Notes: generated by a model from the sequence alone, not told the origin. Positions 27,900 through 38,319 are shown, counted from the first letter of the stretch. The stretch: DNA of 64,000 nt from Burkholderia cenocepacia (GCF_014211915.1 NZ_CP060040.1:1550001-1614000); one strand, 5' to 3'. A program made the numbers and translations.

Positions 27900-29332
27900 A
27901 CGCCGGCCTTCCGCTGCTGCACGACACGTTCGCGCGTGCGGCCCGCCGCGCCGCCGCCACCGGCACACCGACGCTGGCGTCGGTCTCGGTGCCGCTGCGC
28001 CCGCTCGACTTCTTCGACCTGATCGCCGCGTGGGACGACGGTGTCACGCCGTGGTGCTTCCACGAAGCCGGCGATGCGTCCGTCACGCTCTACGGCTGGG
28101 ATTGCGCGGTCGAACTGAGCGCCACCGGCGACACGCGCTTCGCGCAGATCGATGCGCGCTGGCGCACGCTCGTGAGTGATGCAATCACGGCCGGCCCGCA
28201 GCCGCCGCGGCTGGTCGGCGGCTTCCGGTTCGATTCGCGGGGCCCGCGCAGCGCGCACTGGGCATCGTTTCCCGATGCGAGCATGACGCTGGCGAAGCTG
28301 CTGATCGTGCGCGAAGGGGATGCGCACTGGGCCGTCTGCCAGCACGTCGTCGCCGCCCACGACGATCCCGCCGCGCTCGCGCATGCGTGCCTCGCGCGGA
28401 TCGAGTCGCTCGGCACGCTTGCACCGGCCGCGGAAGACGATGCACCGCAACTGCTGCACACGCAGGCGCTCCAGGCGAGCGAATGGCAGCACGAAGTCCG
28501 TCGTGCGGTGGACGCGATCCACGACGGCGCCTTCGGCAAGGTCGTGCTCGCCCGCGACGTGCTCGAACAGTACGCGCGGCCTGTGGCGATCGCGCCGCTG
28601 CTGCGCCGGCTGCGGCGGCGCGACGCGCATGCGCACCTGTTCGCGGTCCGTCGCGACGGGGCGTGCTTCGTCGGCGCGACGCCGGAACGGCTCGCGCGTG
28701 TCGCGGCCGGAGACGTGCGCACGCATGCGCTGGCCGGCACGATCCGGCGCGGCGCCACGCCCGACGACGATCGCGCACTCGGCGCCGCGCTGATGGCTTC
28801 CGCGAAGGAGCGGCTCGAGCATGCGCTCGTCGTCGACGCCATCCGTGCCGCGCTCGCACCGCTGTCGCGCGCGCTCGACGTGCCCGATCAACCGTCGCTG
28901 CACCGGCTGCCGAAGCTCCAGCACCTGAGCACGCCGATCCGCGCGACGCTGAATGCGGATGCGACGCTGTTGCAGGTGGTCGCGGCGCTGCACCCGACGC
29001 CGGCGGTGGCCGGCCATCCGCGCGCACCGGCACTCGACCACATCCGTGCGCACGAAGGCTTCGATCGCGGCTGGTATGCGGCGCCGATCGGCTGGATCGA
29101 TGCGCACGGCAACGGCGATTTCATCGTCGCGCTGCGCTCGGCGCTGATCGCGGGCGGCGCGTGCCGGCTGTTCGCGGGCTGCGGCATCGTCGCCGATTCC
29201 GAGCCGGTCAACGAATATCAGGAAACCGAACTGAAGCTGTCCGGCATGCAGGCGGCGATCCGCGTGCGCGAGGCGGCGGCGGCGGAGAATCCGGGACGCA
29301 CGCAGGCGTCGGCTTCGTCGATGGTCGACTGA
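27896..29332 (+). CDS. pchA: isochorismate synthase PchA
   Basis: 478 aa, overlapping pchB by 4 bp. The chorismate-binding fold occupies the C-terminal two thirds, with signatures KVVLARDV (~218), ATPERLARV, ALAGTIRRG, KERLEHALVVD, HLSTPIRA, LHPTPAVAGHPR and the end motif GCGIVADSEPVNEYQETELKL. These match the MenF/EntC/PchA family. It converts chorismate to isochorismate. It is the last gene of pchDCBA; its stop is only 13 bp from the end of the convergent dgdR. Confidence 0.94.
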   Translation: MNAGLPLLHDTFARAARRAAATGTPTLASVSVPLRPLDFFDLIAAWDDGVTPWCFHEAGDASVTLYGWDCAVELSATGDTRFAQIDARWRTLVSDAITAGPQPPRLVGGFRFDSRGPRSAHWASFPDASMTLAKLLIVREGDAHWAVCQHVVAAHDDPAALAHACLARIESLGTLAPAAEDDAPQLLHTQALQASEWQHEVRRAVDAIHDGAFGKVVLARDVLEQYARPVAIAPLLRRLRRRDAHAHLFAVRRDGACFVGATPERLARVAAGDVRTHALAGTIRRGATPDDDRALGAALMASAKERLEHALVVDAIRAALAPLSRALDVPDQPSLHRLPKLQHLSTPIRATLNADATLLQVVAALHPTPAVAGHPRAPALDHIRAHEGFDRGWYAAPIGWIDAHGNGDFIVALRSALIAGGACRLFAGCGIVADSEPVNEYQETELKLSGMQAAIRVREAAAAENPGRTQASASSMVD

Positions 29333-29345
29333 TTCACGTCGGCCG

Positions 29346-30230
29346 TCAAAGCAACGGCAGCGTTTGCCGGATATGGTCGGCGAAGGCGGCCGTCAGGTGC
29401 GACGGCCGCTTCCGGTCGAACCGCAGCGTAATGCCCACGGCGGGCAACGGCGGCAAGCGCGGATCGCCGTTGACGATCGCGAGGTCGGCCGGCACGGCCG
29501 TCTGCGTCATCACCGCGAACGCCTGCCCCGAGCGCACCAGCGCGATCAGCCCGGCGAGGCTGCTGCTCGCATACGCGACGCGGTAGTCGCGGCCGGCGCG
29601 GGTCAACGCGTCGCACGCCGCGAGGTGATCGAGCGTGTCGCGGTCGGACAGCGCGAGCGGCAGCGGATCGAAATGCGCGGGTGCGAGCCCCGGATAACCG
29701 ATCCAGACCAGCGGCTCGCGGCGAATGACGTCGTCGGTCGCGCCGTCGTCCGGCACGGAAATCATCGCCAGATCGACCGCGCGCTTCTCCAACTGTTCGA
29801 CGAGTCGCGGCGTCGGCCCGCAGACGACTTCGACGATCGCCTGCGGATGCTGGCTCGAAAACTGCCGCAGCAGCGACGGCAGCCACACCTCGGCGTAATC
29901 GTCCGGGCACCCGAACCGGATCGTCCCCGACAGCCCCGTGCCGCACAGGTCGGCCATCGCCTCGTCGTGCAGTCGCAGGATGCGCTGCGCATGCACGAGC
30001 AGCCGCTCGCCCGGCTGCGTCAGCACCACGCCACGGCCGGTGCGCTGGAACAGCGGCTGGTCGACCGCTTCCTCGAGCCGCTTCATCTGCTGGCTGAGCG
30101 CGGATTGCGTGCGGCCGACGCGCGCGGCCGCGCGGCTCAGCGCGCGCACCTCGGCGATCACGACGAACGAGCGCAGCAGGTCGATTTCGAGCGAAAGCGC
30201 CAAGGTATTAGCTCCATTTCTAGCTTGCAT
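29346..30230 (-). CDS. dgdR: LysR-family regulator DgdR of dialkylglycine decarboxylase
   Basis: 294 aa. Residues ~14-73 are the DNA-binding domain (LEIDLLRSFVVIAEVRALSRAAARVGRTQSALSQQMKRLEEAV), then a typical effector domain. It is divergent from dgdA with 78 bp between starts, as in the characterised B. cepacia dgdR-dgdA pair, where DgdR represses dgdA and responds to 2-methylalanine. The ATG at 30230 sits inside an inverted repeat (30218-30235), so translation may start a few codons downstream. Confidence 0.88.
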   Translation of the reverse strand: MQARNGANTLALSLEIDLLRSFVVIAEVRALSRAAARVGRTQSALSQQMKRLEEAVDQPLFQRTGRGVVLTQPGERLLVHAQRILRLHDEAMADLCGTGLSGTIRFGCPDDYAEVWLPSLLRQFSSQHPQAIVEVVCGPTPRLVEQLEKRAVDLAMISVPDDGATDDVIRREPLVWIGYPGLAPAHFDPLPLALSDRDTLDHLAACDALTRAGRDYRVAYASSSLAGLIALVRSGQAFAVMTQTAVPADLAIVNGDPRLPPLPAVGITLRFDRKRPSHLTAAFADHIRQTLPLL

Positions 30231-30235
30231 TAGAA
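30218..30235. promoter_or_regulatory. inverted repeat, candidate DgdR operator
   Basis: TTCTA (30218-30222) and TAGAA (30231-30235) flank an 8-bp centre, a LysR-type dyad located between dgdR and dgdA. It overlaps the first predicted codon of dgdR. Operator role is inferred from position and symmetry. Confidence 0.45.
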
Positions 30236-30269
30236 CTATTCGATTCCATCAAACCAGACGCGCGCCTAG

Positions 30270-31610
<1,341 letters not shown>

Positions 31611-31636
31611 CGTAACGCCGTTCTCTCCCTCACGCG

Positions 31637-31673
31637 ATCCGTCGCGCCGGCTCAACCGGCCGGCGCGACGGAT
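31637..31673. terminator. bidirectional hairpin between dgdA and the convergent SDR gene
   Basis: A perfect 15-bp stem (31637-31651 with 31659-31673) encloses a 7-nt loop, 26 bp past the dgdA stop and 10 bp past the convergent gene's stop. There is only a weak T run on either side, so it may act as a rho-independent terminator or as a transcript-end stabiliser for both genes. Confidence 0.65.
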
Positions 31674-31683
31674 TGACGCTCGA

Positions 31684-32432
31684 TCAACCCGCTTCCGCCG
31701 CCCACGCCTGCGCATCGGCGCCGGCCGGCATGCGCATCGGGCTGGACGGATCGGTCGCCGCGCGCCACACGGCTTCGGCGACGTCCTGCGCATGGGTGAT
31801 CGGCCCCGACGCATCGAGCATCCGCGCGACGGCCTTGCCGACGAAATCCGCATACGCTTCGTGCTCGAAGCCGTGCATGTTGGCTCGTGCGTTGTCGGAG
31901 AATCGCGTGTCGGGCGCGCGGCCCGGCAGCACGAGATGCGCGCGCACGCCGAACGGTTCGAGCTCGGCCGCCATCGATTCGGTATAGGCATTGACTGCCG
32001 CCTTGCTCGCGCGATACGCGCTGACCAGCGGCAGCGCTTTCAGCGTGACGCTCGACGTGACGTTCACGACCACGCCGGCCCGCGCGCGCGAAACTGCGGC
32101 AGCACGGCCTGCGTCACCGCGATCGTGCCGATCGTGTTGGTGTCGAACAACGCGCGCACCGTGTCGAGCGGCATGAGTTCGGCCGGTGCGGCCGCGCCGA
32201 AGCCCGCGTTGTTGACGAGCACGTCGATCGGGCCGGCGGCGTCGATCGCGGCGCGAATGCTGTCCGCGTTCGTCACGTCCAGCGGCAGCACGCGCAAGCG
32301 CTCCGACGGCGGAAGCACGTCGTCGTTCGGCTGGCGCATCGTCGCGACGACCTGCCAGTCGCGCGCCAGGAAATGGCGCGCGATTTCGAGGCCGAAGCCG
32401 GAGGAACAGCCGGTAATCAGTACGGTCTTCAT
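31684..32432 (-). pseudogene. short-chain dehydrogenase, frameshifted in mid-gene
   Basis: The 5' part (ATG 32432) reads MKTVLITGCSSGFGLEIARHFLARDWQVVATMR, the Rossmann TGxxxGxG motif of a classical SDR, then VNNAGFG and LPQFRARG before a stop at 32064. The remainder continues in another frame as AGVVVNVTSS, catalytic YRASK, and the C-terminus to 31684. The break falls in an alternating CG run next to GGCC (32077-32091). One CG unit too many, or one missing base in the adjacent G/C run, would both explain it. With the frame restored it is a normal ~248-aa oxidoreductase with all catalytic motifs. Divergent from an AraC regulator. Confidence 0.8.
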
Positions 32433-32533
32433 GCGAACTCCTCGGGTGTGTTGAGCATGTGTCCGTACGATAGATGGCCGGAACCGTATTCGCTACAATC
32501 GACAATCCGCTTTTCTTTTGCGAGAGTCCGGCA

Positions 32534-33451
32534 ATGAGCGACCCGCTGACAGAAGTCGTGACGCTGCTGCAACCCGGCGCGCGGCACGCCAAGTACGTGC
32601 GCGGCGCGAGCCCGTGGGCGATCAATCGCACGGTCGCCGGCGAGCCGTTCTATTGCGCGGTCCTCGACGGCGGGTGCCGGGTCGCGATCGACGGGCACGC
32701 GCCGATCGAGCTGCTGGCCGGCGATTTCATGCTGATTCCGGCGGCCTACGGCGTGGCGATGTCGAGCCTCGAACCACCGCCGCCGGGCGTCGACACTGCG
32801 CCGCCCGTCATGCTCGACCACGGCGAATACCGGATCGGCGATCCGGCCAATCCTGTCGACACGCGAATGATGGCCGGCAACTGCAGCTTCGGTTCGCCCG
32901 ACGCGGCGCTGCTGGTGTCGTTGCTGCCGCGCTTCGTGCACGTACGCGGCGAGCCGCGGCTGACCACGCTCGTGCAGCTGGTGCGCGACGAATCGCGCGC
33001 GCAGCGGCCGGCCCGCGAGATCGTGCTGGCGCGCCTGCTGGAAGTGCTGCTGATCGAGGCGATGCGGTTCACGACCGGCACGCATGCATCGCCCGGCCTC
33101 GTGCGCGGGCTCGCCGACAGCCGCCTCGCGGCCGCGCTCCGCCGGATGCACGAACGCCCCGCCCATCCGTGGACGATCGTCGAACTCGCGAAGGAAGCCG
33201 CGCTGTCGCGCTCGACGTTCTTCGAACGCTTCAGCCGCGCGGTCGGCGTCGCGCCGATGGAATACCTGCTGACATGGCGCATGGCGCTCGCGAAGGATCT
33301 GCTCCGCCGCAACGAAGGCCGCATCGCGGAGATCGCGGCGCGCGTCGGCTACAGCTCGGCGAGCACCTTCAGCGTCGCGTTCGCGCGGCACGTCGGCCGG
33401 CCGCCCGCGCAATATGCGCGCGACGAACAAGCGATGGTGAGCGAATCATGA
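32534..33451 (+). CDS. AraC-family regulator with N-terminal cupin_6 domain
   Basis: 305 aa from ATG 32534 (GAGAG 8 nt upstream); a longer form from 32474 has no ribosome site. The N-terminal ~190 residues form a cupin-like sensor of the AraC cupin_6 type (GGCRVAIDGHAPIELLAGDFMLIPAAYG). The C-terminus carries two helix-turn-helix motifs (WTIVELAKEAALSRSTFFERFSRAVG; GRIAEIAARVGYSSASTFSVAFARHVGRPPAQYAR). It is divergent from the SDR gene with ~100 bp between starts, so it probably regulates that gene. Such pairs commonly respond to reactive small molecules, but nothing here shows the ligand. Confidence 0.85.
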   Translation: MSDPLTEVVTLLQPGARHAKYVRGASPWAINRTVAGEPFYCAVLDGGCRVAIDGHAPIELLAGDFMLIPAAYGVAMSSLEPPPPGVDTAPPVMLDHGEYRIGDPANPVDTRMMAGNCSFGSPDAALLVSLLPRFVHVRGEPRLTTLVQLVRDESRAQRPAREIVLARLLEVLLIEAMRFTTGTHASPGLVRGLADSRLAAALRRMHERPAHPWTIVELAKEAALSRSTFFERFSRAVGVAPMEYLLTWRMALAKDLLRRNEGRIAEIAARVGYSSASTFSVAFARHVGRPPAQYARDEQAMVSES

Positions 33452-33524
33452 CCCGCACCCGTCCTCCCTGTTCCGCCACCCGCAACCCCGTTCCGTCACG
33501 CCACGACGACGTTCGAGGCCCCCG

Positions 33525-34382
33525 ATGACGACCGACGCCAAGGCAGTCGGCACGACCGACCACTGGCTCGTCGCGCGCCGCGACGCGGAAACCGGCATCG
33601 AAAGCCTGCACGCGCATTTCAACGGCCATGCGTACGATGCGCACGATCACGACGACATGCTGGTCGGCTTCACCGAACAGGGCGTGCAGCGCTTTCAGTG
33701 CCACCGCTCGCTGCACACCAGCGTACCGGGCCGCGCGATCCTGATCGAGCCGGGCGCGATGCACGACGGCCATGCACCCGAAGCCGGCGGCTTCACGTAC
33801 GGGATGCTGTACCTGCCGCAAGCGTGGGTCGAGCGCGCCGCGCGCCGGCTCGACCTGCCGGGCCTCGGCAGCGTCGAAGCCACGTTCGGCCATACGCTCG
33901 TCGACGATCGCGGCCTCGTCGATGCGATCCGCAACGCGTTCTTCGCGATCCACGACAACGAAGGCCGGCTCGCGCGCGACCAGACGCTCGACCGCCTGCT
34001 GATACGGCTCGGCAGTCAACTGGGCGGCCCGCTCGCACTGGAAAGCGGCGTCGTGCCGCCCGCCATCGCGCGCGTACGCGACCTGCTGCACGAACACATG
34101 GACGGCAACCTCGGCCTCGACGAACTCGCGCGCGTCGCCGGCATCGACCGGTTCCGGCTGACGCGGATGTTCCAGCGTGCGTTCGGCACGTCGCCGCACG
34201 CGTACCTCGTGCGCTTGCGGCTGCGCGCCGCGCGCAAGCTGCTGGCTGCCGGCCGCACGCCCGCACAGGCGGCCGCCGACGTCGGCTTCGCCGACCAGAG
34301 CCATCTCGGCCGCTGGTTCCGCCGCGCGTACCGGATCACGCCGGCCGCGTACCGGCAACTCTGCACAAACGTTCCAGACTGA
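33525..34382 (+). CDS. AraC-family regulator with AraC_binding-type cupin sensor
   Basis: 285 aa. The N-terminal cupin has HAYDAHDHDDMLVGFTEQGVQRFQCHR and GRAILIEPGAMHDGHAPEAGGFTYGMLYLP. The C-terminal ~100 residues are the AraC DNA-binding pair (LGLDELARVAGIDRFRLTRMFQRAFGTSPHAYLVRLRL; QAAADVGFADQSHLGRWFRRAYRITPAAYRQ). It is followed 44 bp later by a DUF2000 gene in the same direction; this regulator-DUF2000 pairing suggests one transcript. Ligand and target unknown. Confidence 0.85.
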   Translation: MTTDAKAVGTTDHWLVARRDAETGIESLHAHFNGHAYDAHDHDDMLVGFTEQGVQRFQCHRSLHTSVPGRAILIEPGAMHDGHAPEAGGFTYGMLYLPQAWVERAARRLDLPGLGSVEATFGHTLVDDRGLVDAIRNAFFAIHDNEGRLARDQTLDRLLIRLGSQLGGPLALESGVVPPAIARVRDLLHEHMDGNLGLDELARVAGIDRFRLTRMFQRAFGTSPHAYLVRLRLRAARKLLAAGRTPAQAAADVGFADQSHLGRWFRRAYRITPAAYRQLCTNVPD

Positions 34383-34426
34383 TCGCGCACGAGGTCCGAT
34401 CATGGGCGCTCCAACCAGGAGCAAGC

Positions 34427-34834
34427 ATGTTCGATACCAAAGTAGCGCTGATCGTGCGCGACGATCTCGCCGCGTGGCAAAAACTCAACGTGGTCGCGTT
34501 TCTCGCGACGGGCGTCGCGGCCGGTGCGCCGGACGCACTGGGCGAGCCTTACGAGGATGCGGCCGGGCGCCGCTACGGCCGGATGCTGGGCCAGCCGATA
34601 CTGGTGTTCGCGGCCGATCTGACCGGATTGCAGGCCGCGCATCGGCAGGCGCTGTCGCGCGAACTGACGATCGTGCCCTACGTGCGCACGATGTTTTCGA
34701 CCGGGCACGATGCGGCCAACCGCGCGGCGTTTCGCGCCGAGGATGCGGACAATCCGGATCTGGTCGGCCTGGCGTTGCACGGGCCGAAGAAGGCCGTCGA
34801 CAAGGCGGTGAAAGGGCTGGCGTTGCATGCGTGA
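34427..34834 (+). CDS. DUF2000 family protein
   Basis: 135 aa, ATG 34427 with AGGAG 5 nt upstream. The sequence (KVALIVRDDLAAWQKLNVVAFLATGVAA, GRRYGRMLGQPILVFAADLTGLQAAHRQALSRELTIVPYVRTMFSTGHDAANRAAF) fits DUF2000, small cytosolic proteins related in fold to peptidyl-tRNA hydrolase 2, function unknown. It is probably co-transcribed with the preceding AraC regulator. No signal peptide. Confidence 0.8.
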   Translation: MFDTKVALIVRDDLAAWQKLNVVAFLATGVAAGAPDALGEPYEDAAGRRYGRMLGQPILVFAADLTGLQAAHRQALSRELTIVPYVRTMFSTGHDAANRAAFRAEDADNPDLVGLALHGPKKAVDKAVKGLALHA

Positions 34835-34864
34835 ACGCCGGTGTGCCCGGTTCGCCGTCGCCGG

Positions 34865-35215
34865 TCAGCGATGCGCGAGCACGTTGACGAGCTTGCCGAA
34901 CGGGTCGCGCACGTAAAACCGCCGCACGCCCCACGGCTCGTCGGCCGGCCCGTATTCGACCGAAATGCCGGCCGCCCGGACCCGCGCGAGCGCTTCATCG
35001 ACATCGTCGACCTCGATCGACAGATCGGGCGTCGACGTGCCCGATCCGCCCTGCGACGCGAAGCTGATCTGCACGTCCATCTGCTCGGCGTTGCCGTAGG
35101 TCGCGATCCAGCCGTGGTCCATCAGCAGGTCGAGACCGAAGATCCGTTGATAGAAGCGCTTTGCGTCGTCGATCGAGCGCGTGTCGACGTTGGCGACGAT
35201 CCGTTTGACTTTCAT
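34865..35215 (-). CDS. VOC-family (glyoxalase/bleomycin-resistance fold) protein
   Basis: 116 aa, a single VOC domain of two beta-alpha-beta-beta-beta modules: KRIVANVDTRSIDDAKRFYQRIFGLDLLMDHGW in the first half, IEVDDVDEALARVRAAGISVEYGPADEPWGVRRFYVRDPFGKLVNVL in the second. The ending RxFYVRDPxGxLVN is typical. Such proteins bind a metal and act on or sequester small molecules; the substrate cannot be read from sequence. It converges on the DUF2000 gene and lies 65 bp downstream of the EamA gene. Confidence 0.85.
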   Translation of the reverse strand: MKVKRIVANVDTRSIDDAKRFYQRIFGLDLLMDHGWIATYGNAEQMDVQISFASQGGSGTSTPDLSIEVDDVDEALARVRAAGISVEYGPADEPWGVRRFYVRDPFGKLVNVLAHR

Positions 35216-35280
35216 CGGGTTCCTTCACGAGTCGGGCAGTCTCGCGAAGCTACACCGGAATCGCGCGCGCAACCAGTGCG

Positions 35281-36204
35281 TCAGCGGCCGGCCGTCTCCA
35301 GGTCCGCGCAGCGCGGCCGCGCGGGCCGCGCGCCGGGCTTGCCGGCCAGCCAGACGCCGATCGCGACCACGACGATGCCGACGTAGGTCGTCACCGCGAT
35401 CCGGTCGCCGAACATCCACGCGGCCCATAGCAGCGTCACCGGCGGTTCGAGATAGACGAGCGTCGCCACGCGCGTCGCCGGCATGCGCTTGAGCAGCGCC
35501 CACAGCGACAGGTAAGCGATGAAGGTCGAGAACACCGTCAGCCACACGACCGATACCCACACGTTCGGCTGCGTCGGCACGTGCAGGTCGCCGGTGACGA
35601 TCCCGCACGCCGCGAACAGCACGAGGCTCACGCCACCCTGCACGAACAGCGGCAGGAACAGCCCGTCCTCGTTGCTGCGCGCGGCCGTCAGCGCGCGGCG
35701 GCGCTGATAGATCGTCGCGATCGACAGCCCGAACGCGGACACCAGCGGCAGCAGGTACATGACGATCCCGACCGACCCGGCCGGCAGCGCATATTGGCCG
35801 CCGATCACGATGCCCACGCCGACGAACCCGACGACGAGCCCGGCCCACTGGCGCGCCCCGCTGCGCTCGCTGCCGCCGAACGACGTCATCGCCGCCGTGA
35901 TGAGCGGCTGCAACGCCGCGACGATCGCGGCGATGCCCGGCGGCAGGCCATGCTGGATCGCGACGTACACGCAGGCCAGATAGAGGAATTGCGACAGGAA
36001 GCCGATCACCGCGTGATAGCGGATTTTCTCGAGCGTCAGGCGCCCGAGCTGCCGATTGAGGACGATCGCGAGGCACAGCGTGACGAGCAGGAACCGCCAG
36101 AACAGCAGGTTGAACGCGCCGGCCGTCTCCGCGCCGAGCTTGGCGCCGATGAACCCGGAACTCCACGACAGGACGAAAACGAGTTGAAGCAGGAAAAGCT
36201 GCAT
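35281..36204 (-). CDS. EamA-family (DMT) exporter
   Basis: 307 aa from ATG 36204, with ten predicted transmembrane helices in two EamA repeats (LSWSSGFIGAKLGAETAGAFNLLFWRFLLV opening repeat 1; TRVATLVYLEPPVTLLWAAWMFGD in repeat 2). The family exports amino acids and metabolites. The start lies 13 bp after the oxygenase stop and the ribosome site is weak (GAGAA), so translation is probably coupled. It is the third gene of the methyltransferase-oxygenase-exporter operon and is the likely exit route for its product (inference). Confidence 0.85.
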   Translation of the reverse strand: MQLFLLQLVFVLSWSSGFIGAKLGAETAGAFNLLFWRFLLVTLCLAIVLNRQLGRLTLEKIRYHAVIGFLSQFLYLACVYVAIQHGLPPGIAAIVAALQPLITAAMTSFGGSERSGARQWAGLVVGFVGVGIVIGGQYALPAGSVGIVMYLLPLVSAFGLSIATIYQRRRALTAARSNEDGLFLPLFVQGGVSLVLFAACGIVTGDLHVPTQPNVWVSVVWLTVFSTFIAYLSLWALLKRMPATRVATLVYLEPPVTLLWAAWMFGDRIAVTTYVGIVVVAIGVWLAGKPGARPARPRCADLETAGR

Positions 36205-36217
36205 GGCGCGACGGTTC

Positions 36218-37204
36218 TCAGAAAGTGGCCGGAGCCAGGCGCTGGTCGCCCAGATCGTCCGGCCGGATCGGTTCGATCCCCAGGCGGCGGTACTGCAGCT
36301 CGGCGTCGTCCCTGAGGGCACGCCGCAGCGCCAGCCAGTTCACGACGGTGCGCGCAATGCCGTCGTCCGACGCGAGATGCCAGAACCCGTTGTCGTCCTC
36401 GCGCGTGTAGGGGCAATGAAACGACAGCACCAGCGACATGCGACGGCCGGCCTCGACCGGTTCGACGCCATGAAACAGCTTGCTGCCGTAGATCAGCAGC
36501 GCATCGCCCGCGACGTCCAGATTCGCGGTCCTCACGTGCCGGCGCTCGGGACCGTGGCGATCGAACGCCTCCGCCCTCGATTCGTAGAACAGAAAGTTGC
36601 CGCCGGCGTAATCGGCGCGATCCGACAGCACGATGTTCAGCACGAAGCTGGTGCCGTCGGTGTGCCACATGCCGAGTTGCGCCTTGCCGTCGCGCTGACC
36701 CGTCGGATAGTAGTAGTTGAACTGCGAGCGCGCATTGGCCATCGGATACGGGATCAACGGCACACCGGCGAGACGCGACACCCGCAGCAGGAATGCGCGA
36801 TCGTGCATCATGTCGTCGATGAAGCGCGAGCGGTTCGTCACCGCACGCACGCGCTTCGAGATGATCCAGTTGCTGCTCGACGCGCTGCGTTCCAGCACGC
36901 GGCCGATCTCGCGCAGCGCGTCGACCGCTTCGTCGGAAAACAACCCGCGCAGGTGACACACCGCATTCAGCGCATCCGAGCGCGTGCCGCGCATCGGCAC
37001 GTCGCGATAACCGAGATCGTCGAGGTTGCGGCGGTAGCGCACCTCGTAGCCGTCGCGCAGGCACGCGCCGCTCCAGCGCATCGGTTCCGCCGACGCGTCG
37101 AGCGTGCCGCCGACGTTCGCGCCGACGGACAGCGACGTCCGCAGCGCCAGCGTCACCCGGCCGAACCCGCGCGCAAATACCGGCAATGCATGTCCCTTGT
37201 CCAT
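36218..37204 (-). CDS. Fe(II)/2-oxoglutarate-dependent oxygenase
   Basis: 328 aa. The metal triad of 2OG oxygenases is visible: H181-x-D183 in GMWHTDGTSF and H245 in KLFHGVEP. The 2-oxoglutarate-binding Arg255 follows 10 residues later in GRRMSLVLSFH. About 100 N-terminal residues have no recognised domain. No signal peptide, so cytosolic. It begins 29 bp after the methyltransferase stop and ends 13 bp before the EamA start. Expected chemistry is hydroxylation, desaturation or ring formation on a small molecule; the methyltransferase product is a natural candidate substrate. The exact family and substrate are not recognised. Confidence 0.8.
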   Translation of the reverse strand: MDKGHALPVFARGFGRVTLALRTSLSVGANVGGTLDASAEPMRWSGACLRDGYEVRYRRNLDDLGYRDVPMRGTRSDALNAVCHLRGLFSDEAVDALREIGRVLERSASSSNWIISKRVRAVTNRSRFIDDMMHDRAFLLRVSRLAGVPLIPYPMANARSQFNYYYPTGQRDGKAQLGMWHTDGTSFVLNIVLSDRADYAGGNFLFYESRAEAFDRHGPERRHVRTANLDVAGDALLIYGSKLFHGVEPVEAGRRMSLVLSFHCPYTREDDNGFWHLASDDGIARTVVNWLALRRALRDDAELQYRRLGIEPIRPDDLGDQRLAPATF

Positions 37205-37233
37205 CGCGTGCCTCGCTGTCGACGTTTCGCCAT

Positions 37234-38214
37234 TCAGCCCTTGTACTGCGCAATCTGGTACACGACGCTGCCGTCCCCGCTGTGCAATTCGTCGATCACG
37301 CGGCAATTGCCGTGGCTCAGGCGGACGTGGCGGAATTGCTCCGGCGTGTATTTCAGGCAGACGTTGGTGATCAGATGCCCGTCGGCCCCCGCCTTCGACA
37401 CCGGCTGCAGCGTGACCGCCACATGGAACTGGTCGCCGAGCAGATTGAGCCGCACGATCGAGACATGGTGCTTGCCGAGCGGCTCGAAGCCCTGCTGCCG
37501 GCTGACGATTTCGGAGAACCGCACCATGTTCTCGTTCTGGTAGAAGTCGTAGATGGGCTCTTCGCGCCCTTCCACGAGCAACTGCATCTCCGACACGACG
37601 TAAGTCGACTTGCCGCCGAGATTGCGAATCAGCCGGCCGATCGTCACCGGCAACTCGTTGCCTTCCTGGAACCCGAGCATCGTGATGAACGTCACGTCCT
37701 GGCCCAGGTCGATATGGTTCCACTGCACGTTCCGGTAATCGTCGGCGATGTAGTTGAAACAGCCGGGCGTTTTCAGGAACGGCATGATCGCGTGCCGCAT
37801 CGCGTCTTCCGACGACTCGTTGATGTCGACGGCCGTGTAACGCAGATGATCCGGCCCGCCGCCGCTGACCGCTTTCATCAGCTCGGTCGTCTTGACCGGC
37901 TCGGGCCCCAGCTCGATGTAATGGACATAGCGGCCGCGCGACAACGTCGCGAGCCGCTCGCTCAATGCGCCGATCGCTTCGCGCAGCGAACCCTTGCCGT
38001 CGCGATCCGCGCACAGCGCCGGGCTTCGCACGCCCAGCTCGTTCAGGTTGCGCATCAGCGAAAAGACTTCGCGCCCCGCTTCCCGTCGCCGCGCGTCATC
38101 GCCAGTGCGATGCAACGTCGAATATTTTTCGTGATTCTCGACCGTCCATACCGACTCCGCCTTCAGCTTCCTGTCCCGCACCAATGCATCTACGACAAAA
38201 TCATTGATCGACAT
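37234..38214 (-). CDS. EgtD-like SAM-dependent methyltransferase (Methyltransf_33 type)
   Basis: 326 aa from ATG 38214 (GGGGA 8 nt upstream; an in-frame GTG-type extension to 38307 would run through the divergent promoter). The core reads YIELGPEPVKTTELMKAV, then LRYTAVDINESSEDAM, then FITMLGFQEGN, and a C-terminal ITNVCLKYTPEQFRHVRL. This order and spacing resemble the histidine-specific methyltransferase EgtD (ExG, PxDxS and TEVSxKF elements). The glycine-rich SAM loop is altered (ELGPEP instead of ELGSGS), so specificity probably differs. First gene of the operon with a 2OG oxygenase and an exporter; a divergent LysR gene lies upstream. Substrate unknown; not evidently ergothioneine, since no EgtB-like gene is nearby. 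Confidence 0.65.
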   Translation of the reverse strand: MSINDFVVDALVRDRKLKAESVWTVENHEKYSTLHRTGDDARRREAGREVFSLMRNLNELGVRSPALCADRDGKGSLREAIGALSERLATLSRGRYVHYIELGPEPVKTTELMKAVSGGGPDHLRYTAVDINESSEDAMRHAIMPFLKTPGCFNYIADDYRNVQWNHIDLGQDVTFITMLGFQEGNELPVTIGRLIRNLGGKSTYVVSEMQLLVEGREEPIYDFYQNENMVRFSEIVSRQQGFEPLGKHHVSIVRLNLLGDQFHVAVTLQPVSKAGADGHLITNVCLKYTPEQFRHVRLSHGNCRVIDELHSGDGSVVYQIAQYKG

Positions 38215-38319
38215 GAATCGTTCCCCGGATGCGTGCAACGCCCGACCGGCTGCCTGCCGTTGTCTGCCTGTTGACCCGAGAATAGGGATGCCCAATAATT
38301 CCGTCAATCGACATTACCT

